In this document: positions 33,404 through 43,789 of the stretch, piece after piece | How the letters are laid out: every line of letters starts with the position of its first letter | Position numbering within the stretch: position 1 is the first letter of the stretch | DNA from: Mixophyes australis | Lineage: Eukaryota; Chordata; Amphibia; Anura; Limnodynastidae | DNA: 64,000 nt | Direction: 5' to 3' | Assembly (NCBI GenBank): GCA_036250195.1 | Contig: JAVHZZ010000005.1 | Span: forward strand, 131,651,199-131,715,198 | Program-made: the position numbers and the translations under genes | The notes under the pieces: generated by a model | Databases searched by the model: none | Told to the model about the DNA's origin: nothing | The model's input: only the letters and a program-made list of their open reading frames with translations

Positions 33404-34443
33404 AGGACAGAATTTTTGAACATTGGAAAAAGTGTGCTAGTCAAAAAAAGGATGGTGAACCAAAGACCAGTGGCAAAGTCATGAAGAAAATGAAACATCG
33501 CAGATACGACGATACTGTTAGGCTGCTGGCCCTGATCACCAACCCACAGAACTAGATGACAGAGATCTTCGCCTATAGCAGCCGCCTTTCCCTTAGAGCT
33601 TGACGTGCTCACCGGTACTCAGATGCCCCCAGGACTTAGCTCCATGTGTAGTGTGGGTTGGTATTTCAGGACCATAGCGGTGGGCCAGGAGACTGGTAGA
33701 AAGCAGCGGGTAGTCAAAACGATAGCCAAGATCAAAGGTCACAGGCAAACAGGGTAATCGATAGACACGCCAAAGGTTGGGGTCACAGGCACGGTAGCAA
33801 GGTCCAAGGTACAGGCAAGAAAAGTCAGGGTCACGAGTAAGCAGGCAGAGTCCAATAATCCAAGCAGGGAGTCATACACAGGGAATCAAACGAAGTATCC
33901 ACAGGACAGGGACTAGGAAGCAGGAGCAGGTCAGCAAGACTGTAACACAGAAGCTATAACCGGCAGTGAGGCTGCAGACCTCACTGCCTTAAATACTCCC
34001 AACAACCAATCAAAGCCTAGCTCTGAAAAACACACAGGTGCCAACTAGTAAATTTAATTTAACCTTAGTAGCCCCCAGGCTATTAGCTATCTCTGCGCAC
34101 GCACCCGGCTGTCCCCTGTTGCCGGGACGCGGTGCTACAGTGCAGGGCGTCCGACCGTTGCCTTGGCAAAGGTCGGGTGCTGGGCGGAAGTGACGTCCCG
34201 GTCGTCAAGGTGACGGCCAGGACGCCAGGAGGCGCAGGAAGCGACCCGCGGCGGCTGCTCGTGACAGATACTAACCTAGACTTTGGATTTACATCTGTCA
34301 ATGTCAACCCATGAAGAGCGTCCACAGTGTGTATTATGCCTGAAAATATTGTCGCCAGAATGCATGATTCCAAGCAAACTAAAACGTCATTTAGGGACAA
34401 ATCACCCTGACATGCTAATAAACCACGTGATTACTTCACCAGA
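33404..34443 (+). pseudogene. hAT transposase N-terminus (BED-type zinc finger), split by LTR
   Basis: 33404-33515 reads a basic N-terminal segment (KMKHRRYDD). The frame resumes after the LTR at 34267 with LDFGFTSV, then a zinc finger with CVLC, a 20-odd-residue spacer and HLGTNHPD (34330-34410). This is the SCAND3/ZBED-like, Charlie-related N-terminus. A single-base change near 34415 shifts the frame before a YFTRKLKEL-like block. The protein would bind transposon ends and cut DNA, but the catalytic part is absent. Confidence 0.75.
33516..34266 (-). mobile_element. Solo LTR (Ty3/Gypsy-like) with 5-bp target duplication
   Basis: The 751-bp unit starts TGTTAGGC and ends CGTGACA (TG...CA). 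It is flanked by GATAC at 33511-33515 and 34267-34271. On the minus strand it begins TGTCACGAGC and has a TATTTAAGG TATA-like motif near 33985-34000. No internal genes are present, so it formed by recombination between two LTRs. Removing it restores the hAT reading frame. Confidence 0.9.
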
Positions 34444-34616
34444 AAGTTAAAAGAATTGAAAGCCTAAAAAGGTACATTTTTAAAACAAGCAATGCTTTGC
34501 TAACATCTTACAAGGTGGCATATCTATGTGATTTTAAATACTTTTGTGTCAAAAAAGACACAAGTATTATAGGAGTGATACCTTTATTGGCTAACCAAAA
34601 AAAAATATTATTATAT

Positions 34617-34656
34617 TTGCTAGCTTTCACAGCACAGAGGCCCCTTCATCAGGCAA
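34617..34656 (-). ncRNA. Hammerhead-like motif of the older PLE
   Basis: On the minus strand, stem I UUGC (34656-34653) pairs with GCAA (34620-34617). The core CUGAUGA is at 34652-34646. GAA and AGCU (palindrome for zero-loop stem III) follow, with H17 A at 34621. As in the young PLE, an extra A follows the core. Stem II is degraded, so activity is unlikely in this copy. Confidence 0.6.
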
Positions 34657-34794
34657 CTTTACTAATGAATGACTAAGGCACAACATTTAAGAGCTTTTAC
34701 ATAAAGAAATTTGTACAGGGGGGTGGATATATCATTAAGATAAGTTAAAGTAATAAAACTGAGGTTTTCTTTACGGATGGAAGCGTAAAGTCCT

Positions 34795-36200
34795 ATGAGT
34801 TCAGAAATCTGGAGTCACTTTGCTGTCGGGTGTGAAGTGTGTCCAAGTAGTGGGTAATAAATCCAGGGGGTAAATGTATCATACTCCAGTTTGTGCAAGT
34901 CGCCGAAAATCGGCGAGTTGACGGCTAAAATTTAAAGCGGCGCTGCCTTGTAAAGGCAAGTTTCCTTTTACAAGGCAGCGCCGCTTTAAATTTTAGCTGT
35001 CAACTTGCTGATTTCCGGCGACTTGTACAAACCGGAGTATGATACATTTACCCCCAGGTGTTAGATTGAGCCCTTGTGTCAATGACTGGAATGTTCTTAT
35101 CAGCTTAAATTCCCAGATTTTTCTCTCCCTGTCATTTTTAAAAAGACCTTTCAGGATTTGTACTTTTAAATCTGTCATACTGTGTCCTGGTCCAGAGAAG
35201 TGTTTACCTACGGGGGTGTCCAGACTTTTCTTTATTGTGTCTATGTAGATTCATCCTGGATTGTAGTTTCTACTTGGTCTCTCCAATGTAAATTCCCTCA
35301 TGGCACCTTGTACACTGTATCATGTACACCACATTGGAGGATGTACATGAGAATGTGTCAGTGATTTTATAGTACCGTTGTGTGTTCGGTATGTGGACTG
35401 TGTTTGTTGGTAGGACATGGGTGCAGGTTTTGCATTTTTTGTTTTTGCAAGGGAAGGTGCCAGTCTCTGATAGTGATGAGAGGGCACTTCAAACGGGGAG
35501 ATTTCTTAAATTTGGAGGCTGTTTGTATGAAAGGAGAGGTAAATCTAGAAATAGTTCCTTCAGTGTATTGTCTTTCTGAAATATGGGTTGAAGGTTAGCA
35601 GCAATTTTCCACAAGATATTCATGTGGGACCCTGCTGTTAACCTCGTTCTGTTTGTAATCCAGGAGGCTACTCCTTGGGATCCTTGTGGCATTGTGGATC
35701 TGTTCATCTATTGAATATATCTCAGAGATTGGCTGTAAATTATGTTTTTCTTTATGTGTTCTGGGTGAAAGCTGTTCCATCTCAAATATGCTGGGCTGCT
35801 TGTAGGTTTATGATAGACTGATGTTTGTACAATATTGTTTTTATTGTATAGGGTCATGTCCAGGAAATGTATCTGAGATCGTGAGTAGTTAAGAGTGAGT
35901 ATAAAGGTTGGGTGAAATTTGTTGAAGTTTTTATGGAAAGTCAGCAGCTCATCTTCGGAGCCAGTCCAGATTAGTAGCAAATCATCAATATAACAGAAGC
36001 ATGCTAGAGGTTTCATTGTGCAAGTTGATAAGAATTCCTCCTCTAGTTTAGCCATGAAAAGATTAGCAAACTGAGGTGACATCTAACTACCCATGGCACT
36101 TCCCATACACTGCAGGTATATGTCTTTCCCAAAAGAAAAGTAATTATGATTGAGGACGAACCGGATCAGCTGCAGGGTCGGCTCCATGGCTAGACTGTCC
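34795..36200 (-). pseudogene. PLE RT-GIY-YIG pseudogene (older family)
   Basis: Motifs read on the minus strand are NHNYFSFGKDIYLQC then GSAMGS with a stop in motif B's tail (~36080), SPQFANLFM, CYIDDLLLIW (motif C), a Cys cluster CKNKKCKTC (~35425) and the nuclease start VVYMIQC then GIYIGET (~35300-35250). The conserved tail LIRTFQSLTQGLNLTPG is interrupted at the last codons by the MITE at 34867-35054. After it the final residues and stop continue to 34795. Several stops and shifts. Same reaction as the young PLE, now dead. Confidence 0.85.
34867..35054. mobile_element. GGGGTAAATGTAT-group MITE with CAG duplication
   Basis: A near-perfect palindrome: GGGGTAAATGTATCATACTC at the left and its complement at the right, with arms including AATTTAAAGCGGCGCTGCC. 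Flanks are CAG at 34864-34866 and 35055-35057. It is inserted in the endonuclease coding end of the older PLE. Confidence 0.9.
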
Positions 36201-36225
36201 ATAGTATAGTATATTATGGATGTGG

Positions 36226-36310
36226 AGCTTCTGTACTCTAACATACCTCACAAGGATGGCATAGCCGCATGTCAACACTACCTTCAAATAAACAGTCTAG
36301 CCACAGAGCC
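36226..36310 (+). pseudogene. Inverted RT fragment of the older PLE
   Basis: The plus strand reads LYSNIPHKDGIAACQHYLQ, the RT block just after motif A, while the rest of the RT lies on the minus strand. Both arms share the SLATEPT/SLAMEPT-type sequence, so they overlap by ~10 codons at the inversion point. Confidence 0.75.
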
Positions 36311-36331
36311 TACAGCTCACAGCCAATATAT

Positions 36332-36813
36332 CAATGGAGTGGCTTCAGGACAACTCTGTGAATATCCTTGAGCGTCCCAGCCAGAGGCCAGACTTGAATC
36401 TGATTGAACATCTCTGGAGAAATCTAAAAATGGGTGTGCACCAACGCTTTCCATCCAACCTGATGGAGCTTGAGAGGGGCTGCAAAGAGGAAAGGGCGAA
36501 ACTGCCCAAAGATAGGTGTGCCAAGCTTGTGGCATCATATTCAAAAAGACTTGAGGCTGTAATTGCTGCCAAAGGTGCATAAACAAAGTACTGAGCAAAG
36601 GCTGTGAATACTTATGTACATGTGATTTCTTAGTTTTTTATTTTTAATAAATTTGCAAAAATCTCAAAAAAACTTTCTTCACATTGTCATTATGGGGTAT
36701 TGTGTGTAGATTATTGAGGGAAAAAAGGAATTTATTCCATTTTGGAATAAGCCTGTAACATAACAAAATGTGAAAAAAGTGAAGGGCTGTGAATACTTTC
36801 CGGATGCACTGTA
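36332..36813 (+). pseudogene. Tc1/mariner transposase C-terminus and right TIR
   Basis: 36334-36582 encodes the Tc1 transposase end: WPSQRPDLN-type motif (here RPSQRPDLNLIEHLW) containing the second catalytic Asp region and LIEHLW. A ~230-bp terminal region follows and ends TTTCCGGATGCACTGTA, with the TA target base pair at 36812-36813. The N-terminus and left TIR are missing. It abuts the older PLE. Confidence 0.9.
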
Positions 36814-36829
36814 CATTCACGTGGTTGTC

Positions 36830-37090
36830 TGCATTATTCAATGTTATGCACAGCTGAATATATGTGCGCACAAATTTATTTTTAACAATTATTTCTATAA
36901 TTCTACAGTGCTTTACAGAGAATATTGGAACTTTGACAACAATGGCTACACCTGTGGATCTTGCAATCTACAATACCTAGTACAAAAAGAACACAAAACA
37001 TATATACGCACGCCATATTTTGGTTACAGGACACAAATCACCTGCATTAATGTATTAGCTTGCTGAGAAAAGCATGAAAAAAAAATATAG
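36830..37090. other. Short non-coding stretch
   Basis: It contains ATTTCTATAATTCTACAGTGCTT-like sequence resembling LINE tails, too short to assign. Confidence 0.35.
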
Positions 37091-37098
37091 ATATTTAC

Positions 37099-37740
37099 CT
37101 CTCTAGGGAACAACCAGCTACCTTGCTTCTCCTCTGCAATCTGGTACAGATCCGAATTGGGCAGAACTCTGGCGTCATAGGGACGCCCAGGCCAGCCAAT
37201 AAAGACATCTGTGAAACTGAAAATAAAATATTTTTAGCATTGTTTTACAATACACATCATAAGACACAGTCACATTTAAATAAAAAATGATGCTTACCAA
37301 AAGTTGTGGTCAACTACAGCCTGTAAAATAATGGAATGCCAGCCTTTTGGGATGTAGTAATCCACAGGGTTGTTTGTGGAGGCAATGATAGGGATGTGTG
37401 TCCCGTCTATTGCTCCAGCACATTGTAGAAATTTACGTTGCAGGAATCCAGTGATGGTGTCATCTAGTGGCTGTCCTTGAGGCAAGGTGATGAAGCAATG
37501 GTAATGGACTTCCACCAATGCCTTCGCAACTTCATGCACTAGAGTGCAAATTGTGGATTTCCCCATTCTAAACAAACAGGAAATTGTGCGGTATTCGCCA
37601 GGGGTAGCTAACCACCACAACAGAATTGCTAGTCTCCTACTTGGTGCTATTGGTTTTCTGCAGTTTGTGGTCTGTCTAGAAAGAAATGTCTCTTGTGACA
37701 TGCGAAAATGTGCCATTCACTGCTCGTCCTCATAAGCTTC
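37099..37740 (-). pseudogene. Harbinger (HARBI1-like) transposase, two exons
   Basis: Exon 1 (37716-37298) includes MAHFRMSQETF, a helix-turn-helix-like CLFRMGKSTICTLVHEVAKAL block and the first catalytic region CAGAIDGTHIPI (DDE Asp). The donor is G|GTAAGC (37297). An ~80-nt intron ends in TTTTCAG. Exon 2 (37216-37099) begins with the FTDVFIGWPGRPYDARV motif carrying the second Asp and ends at a donor (37098). The downstream exon with the catalytic Glu is not seen. Upstream of the Met the frame reads EAYEDEQ then TGA where Trp is usual, so it carries a nonsense change. It may be the partner of the Myb-like gene at 30788-31628, in convergent orientation. Confidence 0.85.
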
Positions 37741-37759
37741 TACAGTAAACCAGAAAGCT

Positions 37760-38715
37760 TCTCTGTGACTCTGGTCCACATTCTTTGGTTAGTCGCTGTG
37801 CTAAATCTCAATATGGAGGAAATGCTGGACCTGACATAAGCTCTCCTCCAGCACAAATAAAGATGTTGAGTATTCTCCCTCTTTGCCATAAATTGCACCT
37901 TTCTCCTCCTGAAATGACACCGTGCAAGGTAGCACATTGTTAGCAGCTGTATCAAACTCTCATTGCTGTATGAAAAAGCAAAATAACGCAATTAACCAGG
38001 AACTCCGGGCTACACAATAGTACACCGTCGGCCATGATTAAAGCAATGCAATGAACGGTTATCAGCCACTTTGGTCTCATCTTTGTCAGCCAATCAAAGC
38101 TCCTGTTGGGATGACTGACACTTATTGCCAGAGCAGACATTGGAATTTCTCGGGTCCAAGGTGCAGTGATATACAAGCAATAAAAAGAAAAAAACAGAAA
38201 CAGAAGACTCATCTTTTAAGATGTAGAGCAAACAGATCAAGCTTCCGCCCAGGGAGCATTCTTCGAGCCACGAAGCTTGTACGCCTGAATAAAGAGGCGA
38301 GAAGCAGCAAACAATATACAAGAGTCCAACATTCGGACAACAGAGAAGGGGACAGCCCAATAAGATTCATCATGTAGAAGAACCGTGAAGGGGGTGTACC
38401 AAATTTTGAAGGAGGCAGGGACCTAAGACCTTGCAGTTCAGGTAACCTCCAGGTTCCCATTAGGCTGGTGCCTCACTTACATCCCTTTTAATGATTTTAA
38501 TTAAGATTTGCAGAATTATCTTATTTTGAGACATAATTTTTCATTGTATTGCAAGATTTACTGAGACAAAGTTCATTGGATAAAGCGCCTTAATGTCGAT
38601 TTTTTTAATGACTGATTTTGTTGAACTTTTCTATTGTAATGGAATATTTATATTTAGCAACAGCTTCAAATTACATTTACATAATAGTAATTTGATGCCT
38701 CGTATATTAAAGGTA
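37760..38715. other. Upstream region of Harbinger transposase, otherwise unassigned
   Basis: Possible 5' region of the Harbinger element (minus). Broken frames continue to about 37990 (a YVRSSISS-like segment). No TIR identified. 38000-38700 shows nothing recognisable. Confidence 0.35.
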
Positions 38716-38719
38716 TTAT

Positions 38720-39235
38720 TATTAACCTATATTTATAGGGCGCCACATGAGGTCAGCAGCACCGTAGAGAGGGTAAACAAGACAGTGCATGGTATAACAG
38801 TACAATACAGTAAACAAATAAGATTATAACTCTCAACACATGTACTTTGGTGCAAGTGATATGCTTAACGCAGGATGAATATCGTTGATCTAACAGCAAA
38901 GTGATAAGCAAAGAAATCTCTTCCATCAACAGTCTGGAGGAAGTACAGTTGGTTGCAGGTTTTGTTCATTCAGTAGCAACTAACAGATTTAGAGCCACTG
39001 ACAGAATTGAAAGACAATGAAGGAGTGGTGTCAACGAACAGAGAGACCAAGGAGGAGATGCGCAGTGTAGCTGATGAGCAAAAAAGTTACAGGTAATGAG
39101 AACAGGAGGGAAGAGGGCCCTGCTCACTAGGGCTTACAATCTAAAGATAAAGGGGCAGACAAACAGTTGACACATTGGGGTGAGCCAAAGCAAGGGGATC
39201 TGAGGGCAAGAAGCAAGATTGGGTGAGATTTTTTT
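38720..39235 (-). repeat. LINE-type 3' tail, part 1 (interrupted by hAT element)
   Basis: Minus-strand sequence resembles an L2/CR1-type 3' UTR with CTTTAGATTGTAAGCCCTAG and a TATAAATATAGG end near 38740. It seems to continue at 40760-41070 beyond the hAT element, consistent with insertion into it. Boundaries are approximate. Confidence 0.5.
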
Positions 39236-39519
39236 TTTCAAAACAATTTTTTCTTTTTGCGGCGGGGGAGGGGTGGGGCTCGGTCGTTGGTGGGGGGAGC
39301 AGGATAGTTAAAAAACAAAACAAAAACATACGCACGTCACATGATCGCGGCGCCGGCGTCCATCCTCTCTGCTGCTCTGTGCTCCATTCAGACTGTCTGA
39401 ATGCCGGGTATGACGTCATCATGTCACGCCCAGCATTCAGTCAGTCTGGAGCAATGGAGCACAGAGCAGCAGAGAAGACCAAGAAAGAAGAGAGAAGAAA
39501 AGGTAAGTGAAGGGAGGAA

Positions 39520-40170
39520 AATGAGGGGGGGGGGGCACAGAGGGGTTAAAAAATGAGGGGGGGCACAGAGGGGTTAAAAAACGAGGGGGGGCACAGAGGG
39601 GTTAAAAAACGAGGGGGGCACAGAGGGGTTAAAAAACGGGGGCAGCATGACACAGAGGGGTTAAAAATGAGGGGGGGCACAGAGGGGTTAAAAAACGAGG
39701 GGGGGCACTGAGAGGTTAAAAAACAGGGGGCAGCATGACAGAGGGGTTAAAAAACGAGGGAGGGCACAGAGGGGTTAAAAAATGGGGGGGGGGGGCAGAA
39801 TGACACAGAGGGGTTAAAAAATGAGGGGGACACAGAGTGATTAAAAAATGGGGGGGGGGGGCAGCATGACAGAAGGGTTAAAAAACGAGGGGGGCATGGC
39901 ACAGAGGGGTTAAAAAACAGGGGGCAGCATGGCACAGTGGGGTTAAAAACAGGGGTCAGCATGGCACAGTGGGGTTAAAAAACAGTGGGCAGCATGGCAC
40001 AGTGGGGTTAAAAAGGGGGGAGGCATGGCACAGTGGGGTTAAAAAATGGGGGGGCATGGCACAGTGTGGTTAAAAAACAAGGGGCAGCATGGCACAGTGG
40101 GGTTAAAAAGGGGGGGAGGCATGGCACAGTGGGATTGAAAAAGGGGGGGAGCAGCATAGTATAGTGTGAT
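39520..40170. repeat. G-rich minisatellite (~28-bp unit) in hAT element
   Basis: Units are GAGGGGGGGCACAGAGGGG with TTAAAAAAC, later GGGGCAGCATGGCACAGTGGGG. Only repeat-derived frames are present. Confidence 0.93.
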
Positions 40171-40325
40171 GAAGGGGAGCCAGGTGAAGGGGCAAAAGCA
40201 GCATGGAGGGGCACATTATTGTAATATTGGAGCTGGAGAAAGGCCTAAATATTAATCGTGGATGGTATTGATTTAACGCCAGGGTTGTTTGGAATTATCT
40301 AAATGTAGCCATTTTTTCCAAATAG

Positions 40326-40404
40326 GGCCCCCAGCATTCCAGGATCCAGACAAGCCGCAACTAAAGAAACATGCAGCCACTGGTGGTGAAAGTGAGAAGA
40401 ACAG
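40326..40404 (+). pseudogene. 79-nt coding exon retained in hAT family (copy 2)
   Basis: Same length, acceptor (CCAAATAG) and donor (CAG|GTAGGAG) as 27148-27226. It keeps DPDKPQLKK and AATGGESEKN. Several differences from copy 1 are at third codon positions. Confidence 0.55.
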
Positions 40405-40759
40405 GTAGGAGAGGGCAGGACAGTATGTGAAATGTTGTGATTCTAGTAGGGACAATGTCAATTTTTGGTGAGTGTTGTGCCCAATGTAAGGTGCAGGCCA
40501 AGACTGAACTCTTTGTATACACACTGCATTTTTTCTATACTACACTGTGGTGCTAGATGTCCTGAAAGTCAGGAGTGCTTGGACATATGTGACACTCGGG
40601 CGAATTGAGAGCCTAGTGATTTTGATGTGTTAGTCACGCCCCCAAATGCATGACCACCTCTCCAATTTTTTTTTAAGCATACTCAACTACAAGGGAGGGC
40701 TCCATGAATTTGTTGTACCGGGACCCTGATCTCCTCTTGGCAGCCCTGGGTATACTACA

Positions 40760-41070
40760 TGATTAAATGGTTAAGTAGAAGACTGGTAGGCTTTTCTAGA
40801 CAGGTGGGTTTTCAAAGACTGTTTGAAGCTATACAGGCTAGGGGATAGTCTGATAAAATGAGGAAGATCATTCCAGTGGTGGGGGCAGAATTGGAGAAAT
40901 CTTGGATAAGGAAGCGAGACGTGGTTGGCAGAGGGGAGGAAAAGCGATGGTCATTGGCTGACCAGAGAGGTTGTATGGAGATGAAGTTGGAGATGTAAGG
41001 AGCAGTGGAGTTGAAGAGGGCCTTGTACATGAGGGTGATTTCGAGATACCATTCCTGAAAATAATCGACT
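40760..41070 (-). repeat. LINE-type 3' tail, part 2
   Basis: Phrases such as GGTGGGTTTTCAAAGACTG and AGATCATTCCAGTGG match a widely repeated LINE/SINE-derived sequence style, and this appears to be the continuation of 38720-39235. Low certainty. Confidence 0.4.
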
Positions 41071-41079
41071 ATAGCTTTC

Positions 41080-41858
41080 TGATATGGACAGTAATTGTAA
41101 TTTTTTTATGCCACATACAGTTCTGGGTGACACACTGTAGGCAAATATCTTGAGGGGGGCCCAACATTATCCACCTGTCAGAGGAAAGAAGTATGAGCAA
41201 ATTGTAAAGGAGATGTTTCCATGGGATCTCTGCATAGTGATAACAAGAACTCATTTTTAAACCCAGCGTCCTGCAATTCTGATGTAATTTAAACCATTAT
41301 AAAACCATCTACATGAAAAAGATTACTTTAAATTAAATGGGAAAAAAATCCAAAGACAACAAATATAATGAAAGTAAAATTTGTTACTTTTCAATGTATA
41401 CAAATTTACCTTTATATATTATACATTTGTGTAAATATAATAGGAAGAGAAAATCGGAACAAATTTGGATAAAACGTAAAAAAAAAGTGTTATGACACTA
41501 GAAGCATAAGCTTTTTCTGATCAGACATACCTGAAACATACTACCGTCTGCAGTATTAATAATAAATGTTATTGTGTGACCTGTTTTTGCATGTAAATTA
41601 AGATTCTAAATCCAGTACAGTAAATATTATGAATCTTCAAAAAATGACCAATAAATATGTAATAAACAATGCTCAGAACTGTAAAGTTTAACATAATTTT
41701 ACATTTAACCATATTTAATAATGAAATACCATTACAGGCACCATTTATTTCACGCTACCTATTACACTGCAAGGTGAAAGCAAAATGAAAGTTTCTGATG
41801 CACGGACACATTTTGTAATTAGATGTGTAATAGATGTAGTGCAAGACGCACATATTTC
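41080..41858. other. AT-rich intergenic stretch
   Basis: No gene, RNA or terminal repeat recognised. Confidence 0.4.
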
Positions 41859-42804
41859 TCTGTCTTCCTTTGGGGGACACCAGGAACATTGGGCTATAGA
41901 GTAGGGACAGGGAAAACTGGCACTTTAAACTTCCATTTAAGTAAGCCCTAGCTCCTTCCCCTCTATACCCCACCTCCTGTCTAGCCTCAGTTTAGTTTAA
42001 CTGCCCGGCGAACGAGCTGTGTCTGGGCTGCTCAGCAGCCCTCTTCCTTTACTTTTATTTATTTTACTTCAGTATGCAGCGTGCGCAAGCGCGGCTGTGC
42101 ACTTTACGGAAGGGGGGGGATCGGAGTTGCTGTGTGAGGTGCCACTGTTGCCAGCCTCCCTCTCCCAACGTTTTCATGCTCTCCCAACGTTTTCATGCAG
42201 GCTGTGTCCGTCTTCCTGATCTGACAGCCAGATAGACTGCAGACACTGCGTGAGGAGGGATGACACCAGGTAAGTGAAATCCTCTCCCAGCACAATGTTG
42301 AGAGAGGGAGATAGAAAATCGCAGTTTGTCCCTGAGCAGGCTGCTTCTTACATAGAAGCAGTCATTTTATGGGGGAAAAAAAAGGATTCTATTTTTAGCT
42401 CAGGAGACTGGGTCAGGCTAGGGTCACTAAGATAGTGAGCCCTGCTAGGCACTGGATTGGTTGAGAAGGTTATCCTGTTGGACGCTTGCCAATTCAGTGC
42501 TGGGCTCTGGGGGAGTGGTGCTTCTTCTATTACACTTCCTCCATGGTGGTCTCTCACTATTTGTGTGCAGATACCAGAATAAACAGCCATTTCATAGCTC
42601 CAGCTTATTCCCTTTTCTATCCTGAGTCCTGATAAGGTAAAAGGTTTGGGGGTTGTTATTTTCAAAAGTTTATTTTTACTCTGTGGAGCTTTATTGGCTG
42701 TATTGCAGGCTCACTTTCTGTACAGTTTTGTGTGCTGCTTGTTATTTATATTGTGTTTTGTTACACTGTTTATTACACTGTTTTATTTGTGTTTTGTCCC
42801 ATCT

Positions 42805-43751
42805 GTTAACATGTCAGATATGGGAAAAACCATGCGTGGTAAAGCTGGTGTTACATCAATGTTGAGTTTCACTTGGGCTGTCTGTCACGTTAAGTTACCA
42901 TCAGGTCAGTCAGGCGTGCAGGCTCTGTGCGCAGCCTGACGGCTTTCAAAGAGCATACCATGTAATACAGCAGCTGCTGCTTTACACACGGCAACACATG
43001 CCTGGGTTCGGTCTCTCTCCAATACGGTGGCTGAACTTGCTCAGTTGGTGCGATCACAGGCTGTGGCCGCTCCATCTTCTCATTCTGCTTGCACTGTAGC
43101 AACTGACATGGGTTCTAGTTCGCTAAGTCAAGGTTTGACTGTTTCTCCCTGGCGGAGTCTGTACAGCCTGCTTGGGTACAGGGAATTGCACGTGTGGATG
43201 CTGCAGTTACAAGGTTAGCCAAGGTAACTATTATTCCTTTTCCTAACATAGCCACTCTTAAGGATGGTACGTACCGTGAGGGTAAGGCCGTCCTTAAGTT
43301 TATTTTTGTGGCATCATGTGCCTCTTTCAGGCCTGCTTTGGCATCTGCATGGGTTAACAAAGCTGTAGAACGCTGGTCAAAACACAGTTTTCAAGGTTTG
43401 TTGGCAGGCAGGCCTTCCTCTGAACTGCTTCCATTAGTGGAGCAATTTCAGAGGGCGATAGATTATTTACGAGAGGCAGCTACATACGCGGAACTGATTG
43501 GTGCACATATTTCTGCCTCTGCAGTTTCAGCTTGTCATTTTCTCTGCCTTAAGTCCTGGAAAGCTGATGGGGAGTCTGAAAATGTTCTTGAGACCATACC
43601 CTTTTCTGGGGGTCTCTTGTTTGGACCTCAGCTTGACTCCATTATCAGTCAAGCTACAGGTGGAAAGGGCACTTTTCTCCCAGTTAATGCTCCCAAACAA
43701 AGATTATCCAAATTCCAGTCCTTTCAGTCCTCAGGAAGGTTTCGGGGTTAA
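42805..43751 (+). pseudogene. DIRS gag-like ORF
   Basis: A long frame at 43194-43751 (185 aa) reads DAAVTRLAKVT, a GKAVLKFIFVASCASFRPALASAWV block, an acidic helical middle (EQFQRAIDYLREAATYAEL) and a Gly/Ser/Phe-rich tail (LSKFQSFQSSGRFRG). This matches the DIRS gag-like protein layout. Upstream frames from 42805 are shifted. The role is assembly of the RNA particle. It is followed closely by the RT region. Confidence 0.65.
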
Positions 43752-43789
43752 CATTCCTCGGACCAATCTTCTATAGGCCAGTCATCTAG

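Larger units (their letters stand above)
32344..34460 (+). mobile_element. hAT transposon, 5' half, interrupted by a solo LTR
   Basis: The left end reads CAGCAGTTCCCAAACTG (32344) with an internal duplication of TTCCCAAACTG. The CTGGGGTGCCGCGG that follows is typical of hAT elements with CAGnGGTTCCCAAACT ends. A GC-rich block, a donor-like AAAG|GCAAGT (32634) and a minisatellite (32705-32985) come next. A TTGCTTCAG acceptor-like site (33395-33403) leads into transposase N-terminal coding sequence, broken at 33515 by a solo LTR and resuming at 34267. The right end is lost where the older PLE begins (~34545). Confidence 0.65.
34545..36310 (-). mobile_element. Older Penelope-like element with 5' inversion
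   Basis: On the minus strand it contains the RT half (36200-35708), endonuclease (35600-34795), a short 3' region and an end near 34545. It is broken by stops and frameshifts and by a MITE at 34867-35054. The upstream-most RT piece (36226-36310) lies on the opposite strand, so the 5' end is inverted. A hammerhead-like motif lies at 34617-34656. The family differs from the young PLE. A Tc1 fragment begins just beyond. Confidence 0.85.
39236..40748 (+). mobile_element. Second copy of the minisatellite-bearing hAT family
   Basis: It matches 25835-27628 in order: poly-T and G-rich start, GC-rich block with ATGATCGCGGCGCC and CRE TGACGTCA (39411-39418), a ~50-bp imperfect palindrome (GACTGTCTGAATGCCGGG / CAGCATTCAGTCAGTCTG), splice donor AAAAG|GTAAGTGAAGG (39503), minisatellite 39520-40170, acceptor, 79-nt exon 40326-40404, GTAGGAG donor, and right end CTCTTGGCAGCCCTG (40748). 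The first ~100 bp including the left TIR are missing. It lies within a LINE-type repeat. Confidence 0.75.
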
